Shown here: positions 1 to 8,380 of the stretch, piece after piece
How positions within the stretch are numbered: position 1 is the first letter of the stretch
How the letters are laid out: each line of letters starts with the position of its first letter
Assembly (NCBI GenBank): GCA_964602515.1
Contig: CAZRRJ010000010.1
Location: 75,479 to 139,478, forward strand
Source: Carboxylicivirga sp964602515
GTDB lineage: Bacteria > Bacteroidota > Bacteroidia > Bacteroidales > Marinilabiliaceae
Reading direction: 5' to 3'
DNA: 64,000 bases
Notes under the pieces: model-generated
What the model was told of the DNA's origin: nothing
The model's input: the letters and a program-made list of their open reading frames with translations, nothing else
Database searches by the model: none
Position numbers and translations under genes: made by a program

Positions 1-1161
1 ATTTTTCTGATCGAGAAACCACCAAGCTGCACCATATTGAACTTTTCCAACAACACTCCCATCATTAAAATTACCACTCATCGTTAGAAACATTTCATTA
101 TCTGCAGGGTTAAGGTTATATAAAATGGTTTTAGCCAATTGATCTTCCTTATCCAATAAATTAAGAAAAGAGGACATTTTCAATGGATCCTGTGTAGCTC
201 CAATAGAGTCAAATCCACTATCAGAACCATTTTTTTTGTATTGTCGTGAGCTGTTATTGCGTATAGCCCCCACATGAAACTGTTGTACCCACCCTCGTTT
301 ATGATTTAGCCTAGCCAGTTCTGCCATTACACAAGTATGGTATTTTTCAGAGTCATCATCACTAATGGCCTTTCCTGCCAGTAATTTCTTAAATATGACA
401 TCAACTTCCCGGATTGTAAATTCCGCATAATAAAAACGCTCTATACCACTATCAGACAAGCGCCCTCCTATCTCATGAAAAAAAGCATGTCGTTTATCCA
501 GCGCTTCCAGTAAAGTGTATATGTCAATAATATGAATATCTGCTGACTGGCCAAGTTTTTCAATATACTTTATAAAGTCAGGTATTTTACCTGTGTTAAG
601 TACATTATCAGCTCTAAATGAAGGTTGTACTTTTACTTCAAACCCACTTCTTTTTAATTGCTGATGATAACGTAAATCATCTGCCGGATCATCAGTTGTA
701 CCCATCATTTCAACATTCATCTTTTTCAACAGGTTACGCACACTATAAGCTGATGACTGTAATTTTTCCTGTGTTTCTCTATAAATTTGCTCTGCTGTGG
801 CGGGAGACAGAAGAACATTGATACCAAAATAACGAGTCAATTCAAGATGTGTCCAGTGGTATAGTGGATTACCTACTGTAAAAGGTACGGTTTCTGACCA
901 TTTTATAAATTTCTCTTTATCGCTGGCTTTGCCAGTACAATAATGTTCATTTACACCATTAATACGCATGACTCGCCATTTATAATGATCGCCTTCGAGC
1001 CACATCTGTCCAAGGTTATCAAAGCGATAATCATCAGCAATATATTGCGGGTACAAATGGTTATGAAAATCAATAACAGGAAGTTTTTCTGCCCAATTAT
1101 AATATAGTTTTTGTGCTGTTTGTGTATCTAATAAGAAATTCTCGTTAATAAATTGGTTCAT
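1..1161 (-). CDS. uxaC: Glucuronate (uronate) isomerase, C-terminus cut by window edge
   Basis: Isomerises D-glucuronate to D-fructuronate (and galacturonate to tagaturonate) in the cytoplasm, the first step of the hexuronate pathway. About 387 residues are present; the family is usually near 470, so roughly the last 80 lie beyond base 1. The N-terminus MNQFINENFLLDTQTAQKLY and the early DFHNHLYP motif (the metal-binding HxH of this amidohydrolase-fold family) are clear, as is GTTDDPADDL further in. It is the third gene of a minus-strand operon with uxuA and an SDR oxidoreductase, which supply the next two steps. The ATG at 1161 follows a T-rich leader that has a second copy upstream of susD at 21549. 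A MITE-like element separates uxaC from uxuA and may affect co-transcription. Confidence 0.95.
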   Translation of the reverse strand, partial: MNQFINENFLLDTQTAQKLYYNWAEKLPVIDFHNHLYPQYIADDYRFDNLGQMWLEGDHYKWRVMRINGVNEHYCTGKASDKEKFIKWSETVPFTVGNPLYHWTHLELTRYFGINVLLSPATAEQIYRETQEKLQSSAYSVRNLLKKMNVEMMGTTDDPADDLRYHQQLKRSGFEVKVQPSFRADNVLNTGKIPDFIKYIEKLGQSADIHIIDIYTLLEALDKRHAFFHEIGGRLSDSGIERFYYAEFTIREVDVIFKKLLAGKAISDDDSEKYHTCVMAELARLNHKRGWVQQFHVGAIRNNSSRQYKKNGSDSGFDSIGATQDPLKMSSFLNLLDKEDQLAKTILYNLNPADNEMFLTMSGNFNDGSVVGKVQYGAAWWFLDQKN

Positions 1162-1238
1162 CTGTTTATTTTTTTTTGAGACAAAAGTATCAAGACACAA
1201 GACTGATTTACATTACCGTGCCTGATTGGTTATAATCC
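1162..1238 (-). repeat. Intercistronic leader, copy A (second copy at 21550-21630)
   Basis: This stretch immediately upstream of uxaC is closely similar to the stretch immediately upstream of susD at 21550-21630. Shared blocks include TGTTTATTTTTTT next to the start codon, AAGTATCAAGA, CTGATTTACATTACC and ATTGGTTRTAATCC. Both copies lie between two genes of an operon and end at a start codon. The function is not known. It could be a shared regulatory or processing element, or the relic of a recombination event. Confidence 0.8.
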
Positions 1239-1388
1239 GAGGCTGTCCAAAAAGTAAAGATTTAATTCCTAGTCAAAATTCAGTATTACTCCGCCCCTGG
1301 AGGGTAACTGAATTTCAACAACTTCCCTATAGGGATTTAAGGGTGAAAAGCTGTTGAAGACAAAGGTCTCAGCTTTTTGGACAGCCTC
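1239..1388. mobile_element. 150-bp MITE-like element with 16-bp terminal inverted repeats
   Basis: The left end GAGGCTGTCCAAAAAG and the right end CTTTTTGGACAGCCTC are perfect 16-bp inverted repeats. The interior has no coding capacity. The ends share the CTGTCYAAAAA core with the ends of the IS1182-family element at 54854-56205, so an IS1182-type transposase could have mobilised it. The paralogous leader at 21550-21687 runs across the equivalent point without this insert, which defines its left boundary well. I see no clear target duplication. Confidence 0.8.
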
Positions 1389-1437
1389 ATACCTGTGTAT
1401 CAAATCTTAATTGCCATGGGTGTTTCATGCTCCTGTT

Positions 1438-2640
1438 TTATTTGCTCATATTTCGCAAAACCCCAGCTTCCAGCCCCATAATCTGTGCCATCCCTTTTAA
1501 ACGTCCGATAAGTGGATACCCGGGATTATAGTTATGGTCAAAGTCATGTAATAGCTTATGGCCATGGTCAGCCCGAACTGGTATATTGGCATCTTTTCCA
1601 TTTTCTGCTCTCCGTTTTTGTTCTGACAAAAACACTTTTATTAATGAATACAAATCTGCTCCTCCCTGGAGATGATCGGCCTCATAAAAATCACCATTAT
1701 CCATTAACTGGGTGCTGCGAAGATGGATAAAGAAAATACGATCAGCAAATTCTGTTGCCATCTGTATTAAATTATTATGTGCTCCTGCCCCTAATGAGCC
1801 ACTACAAAAAGTTAACCCGTTTGCCGGCGAATTAACTTCTTCTAAAATCCGCTTAATACTATTATAACTACTGACAATCCGGGGTAAACCCAATACTTTC
1901 ATAGGTGGATCATCGGGATGTATACACATCTTAATTCCATATTCCTCAGCAACAGGAATAATGGCTTGCAAAAAGTATTTCAAATTATTGTATAAGCCTT
2001 CATCATCAATTCCACTGTACAAAGCCAGCATTTCTTTAAAAATACTAAGTGCTTGCTCTGGGTTATCTGCACTTATTCCGTCAACAAAGCTTTGTGTTTT
2101 TACAATAATAGAATCAATGAGTCGTTCTTTATCTTCATTGTCCATTTGCTCAAAGCGACTTCGGGCTTGTTCCACCTGTTCAGGTTTATAATCCTGTATT
2201 GCATTTTTACGCTCAAGTATAAAACAATCAAACACCACAAGCTCTACATGACTAAAATACAGGGCTTCAACACCGGTATCTAATTTATAATGCAAATTGG
2301 TACGCATCCAGTCAATAACTGGCATAAAGTTATAACACACCGTTGTTACGTTGCACTTTGCCAGGTTAATAAGGCTCCGTTTATAGTTTTCGATTAATTG
2401 ATCCCTTTCTTGCCCGCCATATTTTATGGCTTCGTGTACAGGCAAGCTTTCCACTACAGACCAACGCATGTTATGTTGTTCTATTTCTTGTTTTAGCTTA
2501 TTAATCTCATCTGTTTCCCATATTTTGCCATTGGGTATATGATGCAAGGCTGTTACTATTCCTTCAATACCTATTTGTTGTATTTCTCTTAAGGTTATTT
2601 TATCATTAATACCAAACCAACGCCATGTTTTTTCAAGCAT
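1438..2640 (-). CDS. uxuA: D-mannonate dehydratase
   Basis: Dehydrates D-mannonate to 2-keto-3-deoxy-D-gluconate in the cytoplasm. The protein is 400 residues, normal for UxuA. The N-terminus reads EKTWRWFG, followed by GIEGIVTALHHIPNG, both typical of the family. CIHPDDPP, HLRS and a late VRADHGH segment supply the metal-binding His, Asp and Cys residues of the TIM barrel. It lies 27 bp downstream of the SDR gene and upstream of uxaC, so the three genes form a complete glucuronate-to-KDG branch. KDG kinase and aldolase are not in the window. Confidence 0.96.
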   Translation of the reverse strand: MLEKTWRWFGINDKITLREIQQIGIEGIVTALHHIPNGKIWETDEINKLKQEIEQHNMRWSVVESLPVHEAIKYGGQERDQLIENYKRSLINLAKCNVTTVCYNFMPVIDWMRTNLHYKLDTGVEALYFSHVELVVFDCFILERKNAIQDYKPEQVEQARSRFEQMDNEDKERLIDSIIVKTQSFVDGISADNPEQALSIFKEMLALYSGIDDEGLYNNLKYFLQAIIPVAEEYGIKMCIHPDDPPMKVLGLPRIVSSYNSIKRILEEVNSPANGLTFCSGSLGAGAHNNLIQMATEFADRIFFIHLRSTQLMDNGDFYEADHLQGGADLYSLIKVFLSEQKRRAENGKDANIPVRADHGHKLLHDFDHNYNPGYPLIGRLKGMAQIMGLEAGVLRNMSK

Positions 2641-2667
2641 AATAAATCCTATTTAATTCTAATATTA

Positions 2668-3492
2668 TTAAACGCCACTAAAAGACGAAAATCCACCATC
2701 AACTGGTAAAATAACCCCAGTAATAAAACTTGCTGCATCAGAGCAAAGAAATTGTACCGCCCCGTTTAATTCATTAATATCACCAAACCGTTTCATTGGC
2801 GTACGCGCTATCACTTTCTGGCTTCGTTCCGTTAACGATCCGTCTTCATTAAGTAATACTTTACGATTTTGATCACCAATGAAAAATCCGGGTGCAATAG
2901 CATTAACGCGTATGGCTTCGCCAAATTTAAGCGCCATTTCAGATGCCAGCCATTGTGTAAAAATATTAATGCCTGTTTTAGCAACAGAATATCCTGGCAC
3001 CCTTGTTATAGCAGAATAGGTAGCCATTGATGAGATATTTACAATGCTGCCTGTTTTTTGCTTTGCCATCGTTTCTCCAAAAACCTTACATGGTAAAACG
3101 GTACCATTAAGATTAAGATTGGTTACTTTATCAAAGTCACTCATTTTCATATCAAAGAAGCTCTGATGAGAATCCAGTGTTGCACCCGGCAGGTTGCCTC
3201 CTGCTGCATTAACCAAAATATCAATAGCTTCCCACTTTTCAATAACATCTTTGTTAACCTTCTGTAAGCTTGTTTCATCTAATACATTGGCAATAAAACC
3301 AATTGCCTCCCCTCCCAGCTGTTCCAGTTCTGCCAGTCGGTTGTTCAGAACTTCCTCACGTATATCCAACGCCACTACTTTTACCTTTGCTTTTATCAGG
3401 CTTTTACAAATATTACCACCTAAAACTCCGCCTGCACCCGTTACAACAGCAACCTTACCACTAAGGTCAAAAATATCTCTTGGTTTTTCCAT
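2668..3492 (-). CDS. SDR-family D-mannonate/fructuronate oxidoreductase
   Basis: A short-chain dehydrogenase of 274 residues when started at MEKPRD (3492); an upstream start would add only a poorly conserved 11-residue tail. The NAD(P)-binding motif TGAGGVLG is near the N-terminus, NAAGG is the NNAG-type motif, and YSVAKTG holds the catalytic Tyr and Lys. Its place as first gene before uxuA and uxaC points to interconversion of fructuronate and mannonate, the role of the SDR-type UxuB of Bacillus; gluconate-type SDRs are an alternative. It is transcribed divergently from the AraC regulator at 3634, sharing a 141-bp intergenic region. Confidence 0.85.
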   Translation of the reverse strand: MEKPRDIFDLSGKVAVVTGAGGVLGGNICKSLIKAKVKVVALDIREEVLNNRLAELEQLGGEAIGFIANVLDETSLQKVNKDVIEKWEAIDILVNAAGGNLPGATLDSHQSFFDMKMSDFDKVTNLNLNGTVLPCKVFGETMAKQKTGSIVNISSMATYSAITRVPGYSVAKTGINIFTQWLASEMALKFGEAIRVNAIAPGFFIGDQNRKVLLNEDGSLTERSQKVIARTPMKRFGDINELNGAVQFLCSDAASFITGVILPVDGGFSSFSGV

Positions 3493-3571
3493 TTTTATAG
3501 TTTTTATATAGATCAAAAATATCAATTATCTAAATTGAACTCTAATACTATACCTTTACTTTATTGTACTA

Positions 3572-3600
3572 TATTTACAATCAACCTGTATTTACAATCA
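3572..3600. promoter_or_regulatory. Tandem 12-bp direct repeat, candidate AraC-family operator
   Basis: TATTTACAATCA occurs at 3572-3583 and again, exactly, at 3589-3600, a 17-bp period. The pair lies between the divergent SDR and AraC genes, 33 bp before the AraC start. AraC-family proteins commonly bind tandem direct half-sites, so this is a plausible operator for autoregulation and control of the uronate operon. Binding is inferred, not shown. Confidence 0.5.
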
Positions 3601-3633
3601 TTATTGATACCATTCTTACATTCCTTTAAACCT

Positions 3634-4503
3634 ATGTCAATTATTTACGAAAAAATAGACTTTAAGCCTCATACTTCATTAGTTGCAAGATGGAATAAGT
3701 TTAAAAATATGTCGTATCCACTCCATCGACATGATGAATACGAGCTTATTTATATTTGTAGAAGTTATGGAACAAGGTATGTAGGCGATTCTGTTGAACC
3801 TTTCAGTGCGGGTGATTTGGTTTTGGTTGGTTCTAATCTTCCTCATTGCTGGCAAAATGATGAGATTTTCCTTAAAAACCATCCTTCACACCAGGCCAAA
3901 GCAGTTATCGTGCAGTTTGACAAAGCATTTTTCTCAGAAGCATTTAAATATCCTGAGTTTAATTCTATTAATAATATGCTTAAATCGTCGGATCAAGGCA
4001 TTCATTTTGGCAAAGAAATCGTTTCGCAATATTCTGAAACCATTATACATCTTACTAAACTAAGTGGATTTGAACGTTTAGTCATGTTTTTCCAATTATT
4101 ACATAACCTATCCTTATCAACAGATACTCGCCTGCTGGCCTCCAATTCTTTCAATAAAACTGATGCCAGGTATGAGTTTAATAAAATAAGCACTATACTA
4201 CAATATATTTCAGATCATTATCAACAAGCATTAACTTTGGATAATATAAGCCAACGGTTCCACATGTCCCCTTCTGCCTTTTGCAACTATTTTAAACGAA
4301 AAACAGGAAAAACTTTAACCGCATATCTGAATGAGTACAGAACAGCAAAGGCTTGTAAATTACTTACTAATAATGATAAGAACATATCAGAGATTGCATT
4401 TGAATGTGGTTTTAATAATATTTCCTATTTCAACCGTATTTTTAGAAAGATTATGGGCAACAATCCCACTGTTTACAAGAAACTGTGGCAACGCTCTTTT
4501 TAA
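3634..4503 (+). CDS. AraC-family transcriptional regulator with cupin-like sensor
   Basis: A 289-residue regulator starting at MSIIYEK; the longer upstream frame is hydrophobic and unlikely to be translated. The N-terminal half carries a cupin-like pattern (HRHDEYELIYI, then SAGDLVLVGSNLPHCW) that would bind a small sugar or acid. The C-terminal 100 residues have the two helix-turn-helix units of AraC proteins: LDNISQRFHMSPSAFCNYFK, then ISEIAFECGFNNISYFNRIF. It diverges from the uronate operon and most likely controls it. Nearest genes to the right are on the opposite strand and convergent. Confidence 0.9.
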   Translation: MSIIYEKIDFKPHTSLVARWNKFKNMSYPLHRHDEYELIYICRSYGTRYVGDSVEPFSAGDLVLVGSNLPHCWQNDEIFLKNHPSHQAKAVIVQFDKAFFSEAFKYPEFNSINNMLKSSDQGIHFGKEIVSQYSETIIHLTKLSGFERLVMFFQLLHNLSLSTDTRLLASNSFNKTDARYEFNKISTILQYISDHYQQALTLDNISQRFHMSPSAFCNYFKRKTGKTLTAYLNEYRTAKACKLLTNNDKNISEIAFECGFNNISYFNRIFRKIMGNNPTVYKKLWQRSF

Positions 4504-4590
4504 TAAGCCAAAATACATCAGAACTTACCTACTATGTGCTTACATGGCATGTATAGTGTTAGGCCAATTATGGAACCTGTAAAATAAAGT

Positions 4591-4632
4591 CACCCCCTGA
4601 ATGTTTTTGCGGATCTCCACATTCAGGGGGTG
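4591..4632. terminator. Perfect 14-bp hairpin between convergent genes
   Basis: CACCCCCTGAATGT (4591-4604) and ACATTCAGGGGGTG (4619-4632) are exact complements with a 14-nt loop. It sits between the convergent AraC gene (ends 4503) and the BNR_4 gene (ends 4781). No strong U-tract follows on either strand, so it may be a transcription barrier or mRNA 3' end stabiliser. Confidence 0.55.
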
Positions 4633-4780
4633 TAAACAAAATAAATCTTGTATCTTAATGCAGGACCGATATGCATAACACTATCTCAATCCCTTTAATC
4701 AGGCCTTTACAAATACACATTATCAAAGCTTAGTATTGATTTGTATTTTTACAACCTGCTTTCGCTTTCATACTGGCTCA

Positions 4781-6079
4781 CTACTTCATATCTACAAAGT
4801 AGTCTATCCGTGTTTTATAATCGGTATAATGCACATATTTCTCATTTACCATCCATAATACAACCGGCGTATCTCCTTGTTTCATATTCCTAGGTACAAC
4901 TGGTCGTACATTATCGTATTCCGAATTTCTGGTAATTGGTGTAATCTTCCATGATTTTCCATTATTTTTCGTCTCCCTCTTCTCTATTTCAAACACGCCA
5001 TCTACCTGCTTTGATAAGTATACAATGTTAGGCTTCAAAGGATGGAAGCTCATACCCGCCGAATAATGTGGTTCTCGTTCTGTTTTATTCTTTGGTGTTT
5101 GCGGAAACCATTTTCCTGAGTGACATATTTTATGATCGATCCACTGCTTACCATTATAGCGGGCATAATGATACAAGTGTTCTTCTTCTGAAGGATAGCG
5201 GGCATAAAGCACCACCGGGTCTCCTTTTTTATCCACAGCTAAATCATATACCCATGCCCTACCGTCTTCTTTTGTAGCCTTATATACAACAGTAGCATCT
5301 TTAGGCTCAAAAGGCATGTTTTCCAAATCACATATTTTAGATTTGTCTGCCCGCCAAAATGCACCATTTTCATAACAGGCATAATATACAGAGTTCGTAC
5401 TTTCATCACGCGGATGCCCATCGGTAAAAACCATATGAATTTTTGACTTTCCATCGGAATAATAACGTACGTATGGTCTGTTGTAATTATTAAACGGCTT
5501 GTTAGTGACAAGTACTTTCCCTTTGGTGAAAGTTTTTCCATTATCATCAGACCACATCATATTCGGTTTATAACCTGTCCATCTGCCAAAACAATAAATG
5601 CGCCCATTCTCTTCTGATAATGCAAATACATTGGCATAACCTACTCCTTTAGCCGGGTATTTTTCGTATTGCTCCTTATCAAAGACAGGATGTTGTTCGG
5701 GCTTTTCAAAATCATTAGAATCAGCCGCCTTCCTGCTAAAACGTACCACACTATCAAAATGCTTAGTATAGCTCATTAGCACATCATTATTGCTCAATTC
5801 AACAAATGACGGGTTAGCATGATCGTCTTTATCCAGTTTCGGATCAACAGTCTGTATTTTCTTCTTGTCATTATTTACATTAAATGATGCAGCCTGAATT
5901 GAGCCTTTGGAATCAACCCACCCGGTAATAATCCCGCCGCTGCCATTATGTGTATAAATGGCGCGTGGTCCTGAAAACCAACACCAGGCACCATCATCTG
6001 TCAGGGTTTGCGTATGCTGAGCTTTGCAACTTGGAAAAAGCCACAAACCCACTGTTAAGATTAATAATATTTTATACAT
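4781..6079 (-). CDS. BNR_4-type beta-propeller lipoprotein, candidate polysaccharide lyase or hydrolase
   Basis: A 432-residue exported protein starting at MYKILLILTVGLWLFPSCKA, with a signal peptide and a Cys that fits a lipobox. The segment DDGAWCWFSGPRAIYTH, followed by GWVDSKGSIQAASFN, is the hallmark of the BNR_4 family (Pfam PF15892). Later repeats such as MWSDDNGKTF fit blades of a beta-propeller. Several uronate-polymer lyase families are seven-bladed propellers of this general kind, so a lyase role is plausible but inferred. It is the last gene of the run of module-1 enzymes, 51 bp after the EEP phosphoesterase. Confidence 0.8.
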   Translation of the reverse strand: MYKILLILTVGLWLFPSCKAQHTQTLTDDGAWCWFSGPRAIYTHNGSGGIITGWVDSKGSIQAASFNVNNDKKKIQTVDPKLDKDDHANPSFVELSNNDVLMSYTKHFDSVVRFSRKAADSNDFEKPEQHPVFDKEQYEKYPAKGVGYANVFALSEENGRIYCFGRWTGYKPNMMWSDDNGKTFTKGKVLVTNKPFNNYNRPYVRYYSDGKSKIHMVFTDGHPRDESTNSVYYACYENGAFWRADKSKICDLENMPFEPKDATVVYKATKEDGRAWVYDLAVDKKGDPVVLYARYPSEEEHLYHYARYNGKQWIDHKICHSGKWFPQTPKNKTEREPHYSAGMSFHPLKPNIVYLSKQVDGVFEIEKRETKNNGKSWKITPITRNSEYDNVRPVVPRNMKQGDTPVVLWMVNEKYVHYTDYKTRIDYFVDMK

Positions 6080-6130
6080 AACACTATTTTTCAATTAGAT
6101 ATACATTTAAAGTGTGTTTTTTAAAAGGAC

Positions 6131-7042
6131 TTATTGTCCAGACCAGTTAAAAACAGCAAATACCGGGTAATGATCAGACAGGTACCAGTTGGAAGCTCCA
6201 TTATACACCCCGGCTGTTGTACATTTTTTCTGTAAAACAGCTGAAACAAGAATATAATCGATACGTTCAAGACTGGCCACCAGATCTTCTGTTGTTCTGT
6301 TGTATACTTTACCTAGTGCCCTCCCCGGAAAACTACCCCGTTCAGCAATTCCTTTAGTGTGTGATGCAATAACATCATACAAAGGTAAAGACAGGAAGGA
6401 GGCCATAACTGAATAATCCAGATCATCATTAAAAAAGTTACCCTTAATACCTTTATCTTTATTCCCTTCCCTGTATTTTTCTTTCAATAGGCCATCAGCC
6501 AGGTACAAATCTGCATCAAAGGGCGAATGAGCATTAAAATCTCCAAGTATAATATAAGCGGGATTCTTCTTTTTTACCTGTTTTATCTTCTCTCTCAAGA
6601 TACCTACTTCTTCACCTCTCCGTTTAATACTTCCCGGATGCAGGTGTACAACTATAAAGTCAATCCCTTTAATCTGACAATGTAAGGCTCCGTGATGCAA
6701 GCCTTTGGTAATTTTTTCTTTTAGCTCAATAGGGTAGCGCGATGTTATTCCAACGGAATACCCTGTCTCTTTTAATAAAACAGAATAGTTATGTCCCCAT
6801 TTCAATGCATCTTCTTTTAGCTTTTCAGGTGTATACTTACATAGTTCCTGCAGGGCTACTACATCGGCATCCTGATTATTCATCCAATTTTGTAAATCAG
6901 TACGGCGCTGTTGGTCTTTACCCCAGTCAAAACCATTCCATATGTTATAGCTAATAACTTTTAACTGGTTATCCTTACTTTGAGCTTGTAAAGTAAGGCT
7001 TGCTGCAATAACAATTATTAATGATAAAAGAAAACTCTTCAT
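6131..7042 (-). CDS. Secreted endonuclease/exonuclease/phosphatase (EEP) family protein
   Basis: 303 residues with a Sec signal peptide (MKSFLLSLIIVIAASLTLQA). Motifs of the EEP fold appear in order: SYNIWNG, LQEL (metal-binding Glu), HLHPG, ILGDFNAHS (catalytic Asp and Asn) and SDHYPVFA (catalytic Asp-His). The family cleaves phosphodiester or phosphomonoester bonds. The substrate here is unknown, but the PUL setting suggests a phosphorylated substituent or lipid-linked glycan rather than DNA. It lies 35 bp downstream of the GH88 gene. Confidence 0.88.
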   Translation of the reverse strand: MKSFLLSLIIVIAASLTLQAQSKDNQLKVISYNIWNGFDWGKDQQRRTDLQNWMNNQDADVVALQELCKYTPEKLKEDALKWGHNYSVLLKETGYSVGITSRYPIELKEKITKGLHHGALHCQIKGIDFIVVHLHPGSIKRRGEEVGILREKIKQVKKKNPAYIILGDFNAHSPFDADLYLADGLLKEKYREGNKDKGIKGNFFNDDLDYSVMASFLSLPLYDVIASHTKGIAERGSFPGRALGKVYNRTTEDLVASLERIDYILVSAVLQKKCTTAGVYNGASNWYLSDHYPVFAVFNWSGQ

Positions 7043-7077
7043 ACCTCATTATTTTTGCTCAATTATTACCTAAAGCA

Positions 7078-8307
7078 CTAATTTTGTACTTGTTGTTTTA
7101 GCCTCACCAATGCCTCCAGGAAATAATAGTCGGCATAAACTAATGGCACATCTTTTTCAACTCCATGAGGAATGCTACCAACACTATGATCAAGGATAAA
7201 ATACTTATTCTTTTCCGGGTCAGCAAGGTAATTATTGGCCAGGCTTTTTACCATTGCCAGAGCACTATTGTAATATTTTTTGCTTTTATCATCAAACTGG
7301 CTGATTTCAATTAAAGCTGAGGCGGTAATAGCAGCAGCAGAAGCATCACGTGGAATCACAGGATATTCTGAGGCATCATAGTCCCATTCAGGTGTAAATC
7401 CGGGTGTTTGTACATTATAATCCCAAAGTGGCACCAAATCATCAGGCAAATTTTCATTATTAAGCATGTAATCAGCAATATTTCGTGCAAAAGCAAGGTA
7501 CTTTTCATCTTTCGTATAACGATAACACAAAGCATAGCCATACAAACCCCAGGCTTGTCCTCTTGCCCATGCTGACTCATCTGTAAAACCCTGGCAAGTT
7601 GCCTTATCTTTTACCATCCCGGTCTCTTCATCATAATCAACCACATGATAACAACTATAATCGTCCCGATAATGATTTTTCATGGTGGCATCAGCATGTT
7701 TTACTGCAATATTATAGTATTTCTGATTTCCACTTAATAATGAAGCTTCAAATAAAAGCTCCAGATTCATCATATTATCAATAATAACCGGGTAAAACCA
7801 CTCTGTTTCACCATCCCAGGCCTTACGGTAATCCCACGATTCGATTAAACCTACTTTGGGATTAAAACGTTTTGACAAGGCTTCGGCTGCATTTATAATA
7901 ACCTCTTTGTACTCTTTTTTATTACCAAATTTATACCCGTTTCCATAACTGCAATAGATCATAAAACCTACATCATGATGACCAGACCAATGCTGAATAG
8001 GAGCCAGCGCTTCTGTCCATTTAACAGCTTCTTTTTTCCATTTATCTTCGTTGGTAAGTTGATACAGGTACCATAAGTTACCGGCAAAAAAACCACTTGT
8101 CCAGTTGTATATACCTACTGTTGTTAGTTCATTTTTTTTATTTAAAGTACGAGGTATACGTGTTGAATCACTAGCAACAGTTAATACATTATTTGTTTGT
8201 GAAACAGCAAAGTCTATTTCCTTTGAAAAATTTATTTCCTCCTGTTTTTGTTTGCAAGAGGACACTGCGATTATTAATATAATTACAGATAAAGCAATTC
8301 TGTTCAT
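7078..8307 (-). CDS. GH88 unsaturated glucuronyl hydrolase, lipoprotein
   Basis: Removes the 4,5-unsaturated uronic acid that a polysaccharide lyase leaves at the non-reducing end of oligosaccharides. The protein is 409 residues, starting with a lipoprotein signal (IIAVSSC), so it is probably periplasmic or membrane-anchored. Two Asp residues of the GH88 (alpha/alpha)6 barrel are visible: HHDVGFM near residue 112 and IIDNMMNLE near residue 177. SGFFAGNLWYLYQ and WARGQAWGLYGYA are also typical. It lies among a lyase-like gene, two GH2 genes and an EEP gene, consistent with a chain of lyase, then GH88, then other hydrolases. Confidence 0.94.
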   Translation of the reverse strand: MNRIALSVIILIIAVSSCKQKQEEINFSKEIDFAVSQTNNVLTVASDSTRIPRTLNKKNELTTVGIYNWTSGFFAGNLWYLYQLTNEDKWKKEAVKWTEALAPIQHWSGHHDVGFMIYCSYGNGYKFGNKKEYKEVIINAAEALSKRFNPKVGLIESWDYRKAWDGETEWFYPVIIDNMMNLELLFEASLLSGNQKYYNIAVKHADATMKNHYRDDYSCYHVVDYDEETGMVKDKATCQGFTDESAWARGQAWGLYGYALCYRYTKDEKYLAFARNIADYMLNNENLPDDLVPLWDYNVQTPGFTPEWDYDASEYPVIPRDASAAAITASALIEISQFDDKSKKYYNSALAMVKSLANNYLADPEKNKYFILDHSVGSIPHGVEKDVPLVYADYYFLEALVRLKQQVQN

Positions 8308-8380
8308 TTCAATTATTTTTATTGTTATTATTAGCTTTTATTTTTACTGTTCTTTTCTAATATGCTAATGGTTTTAACCT

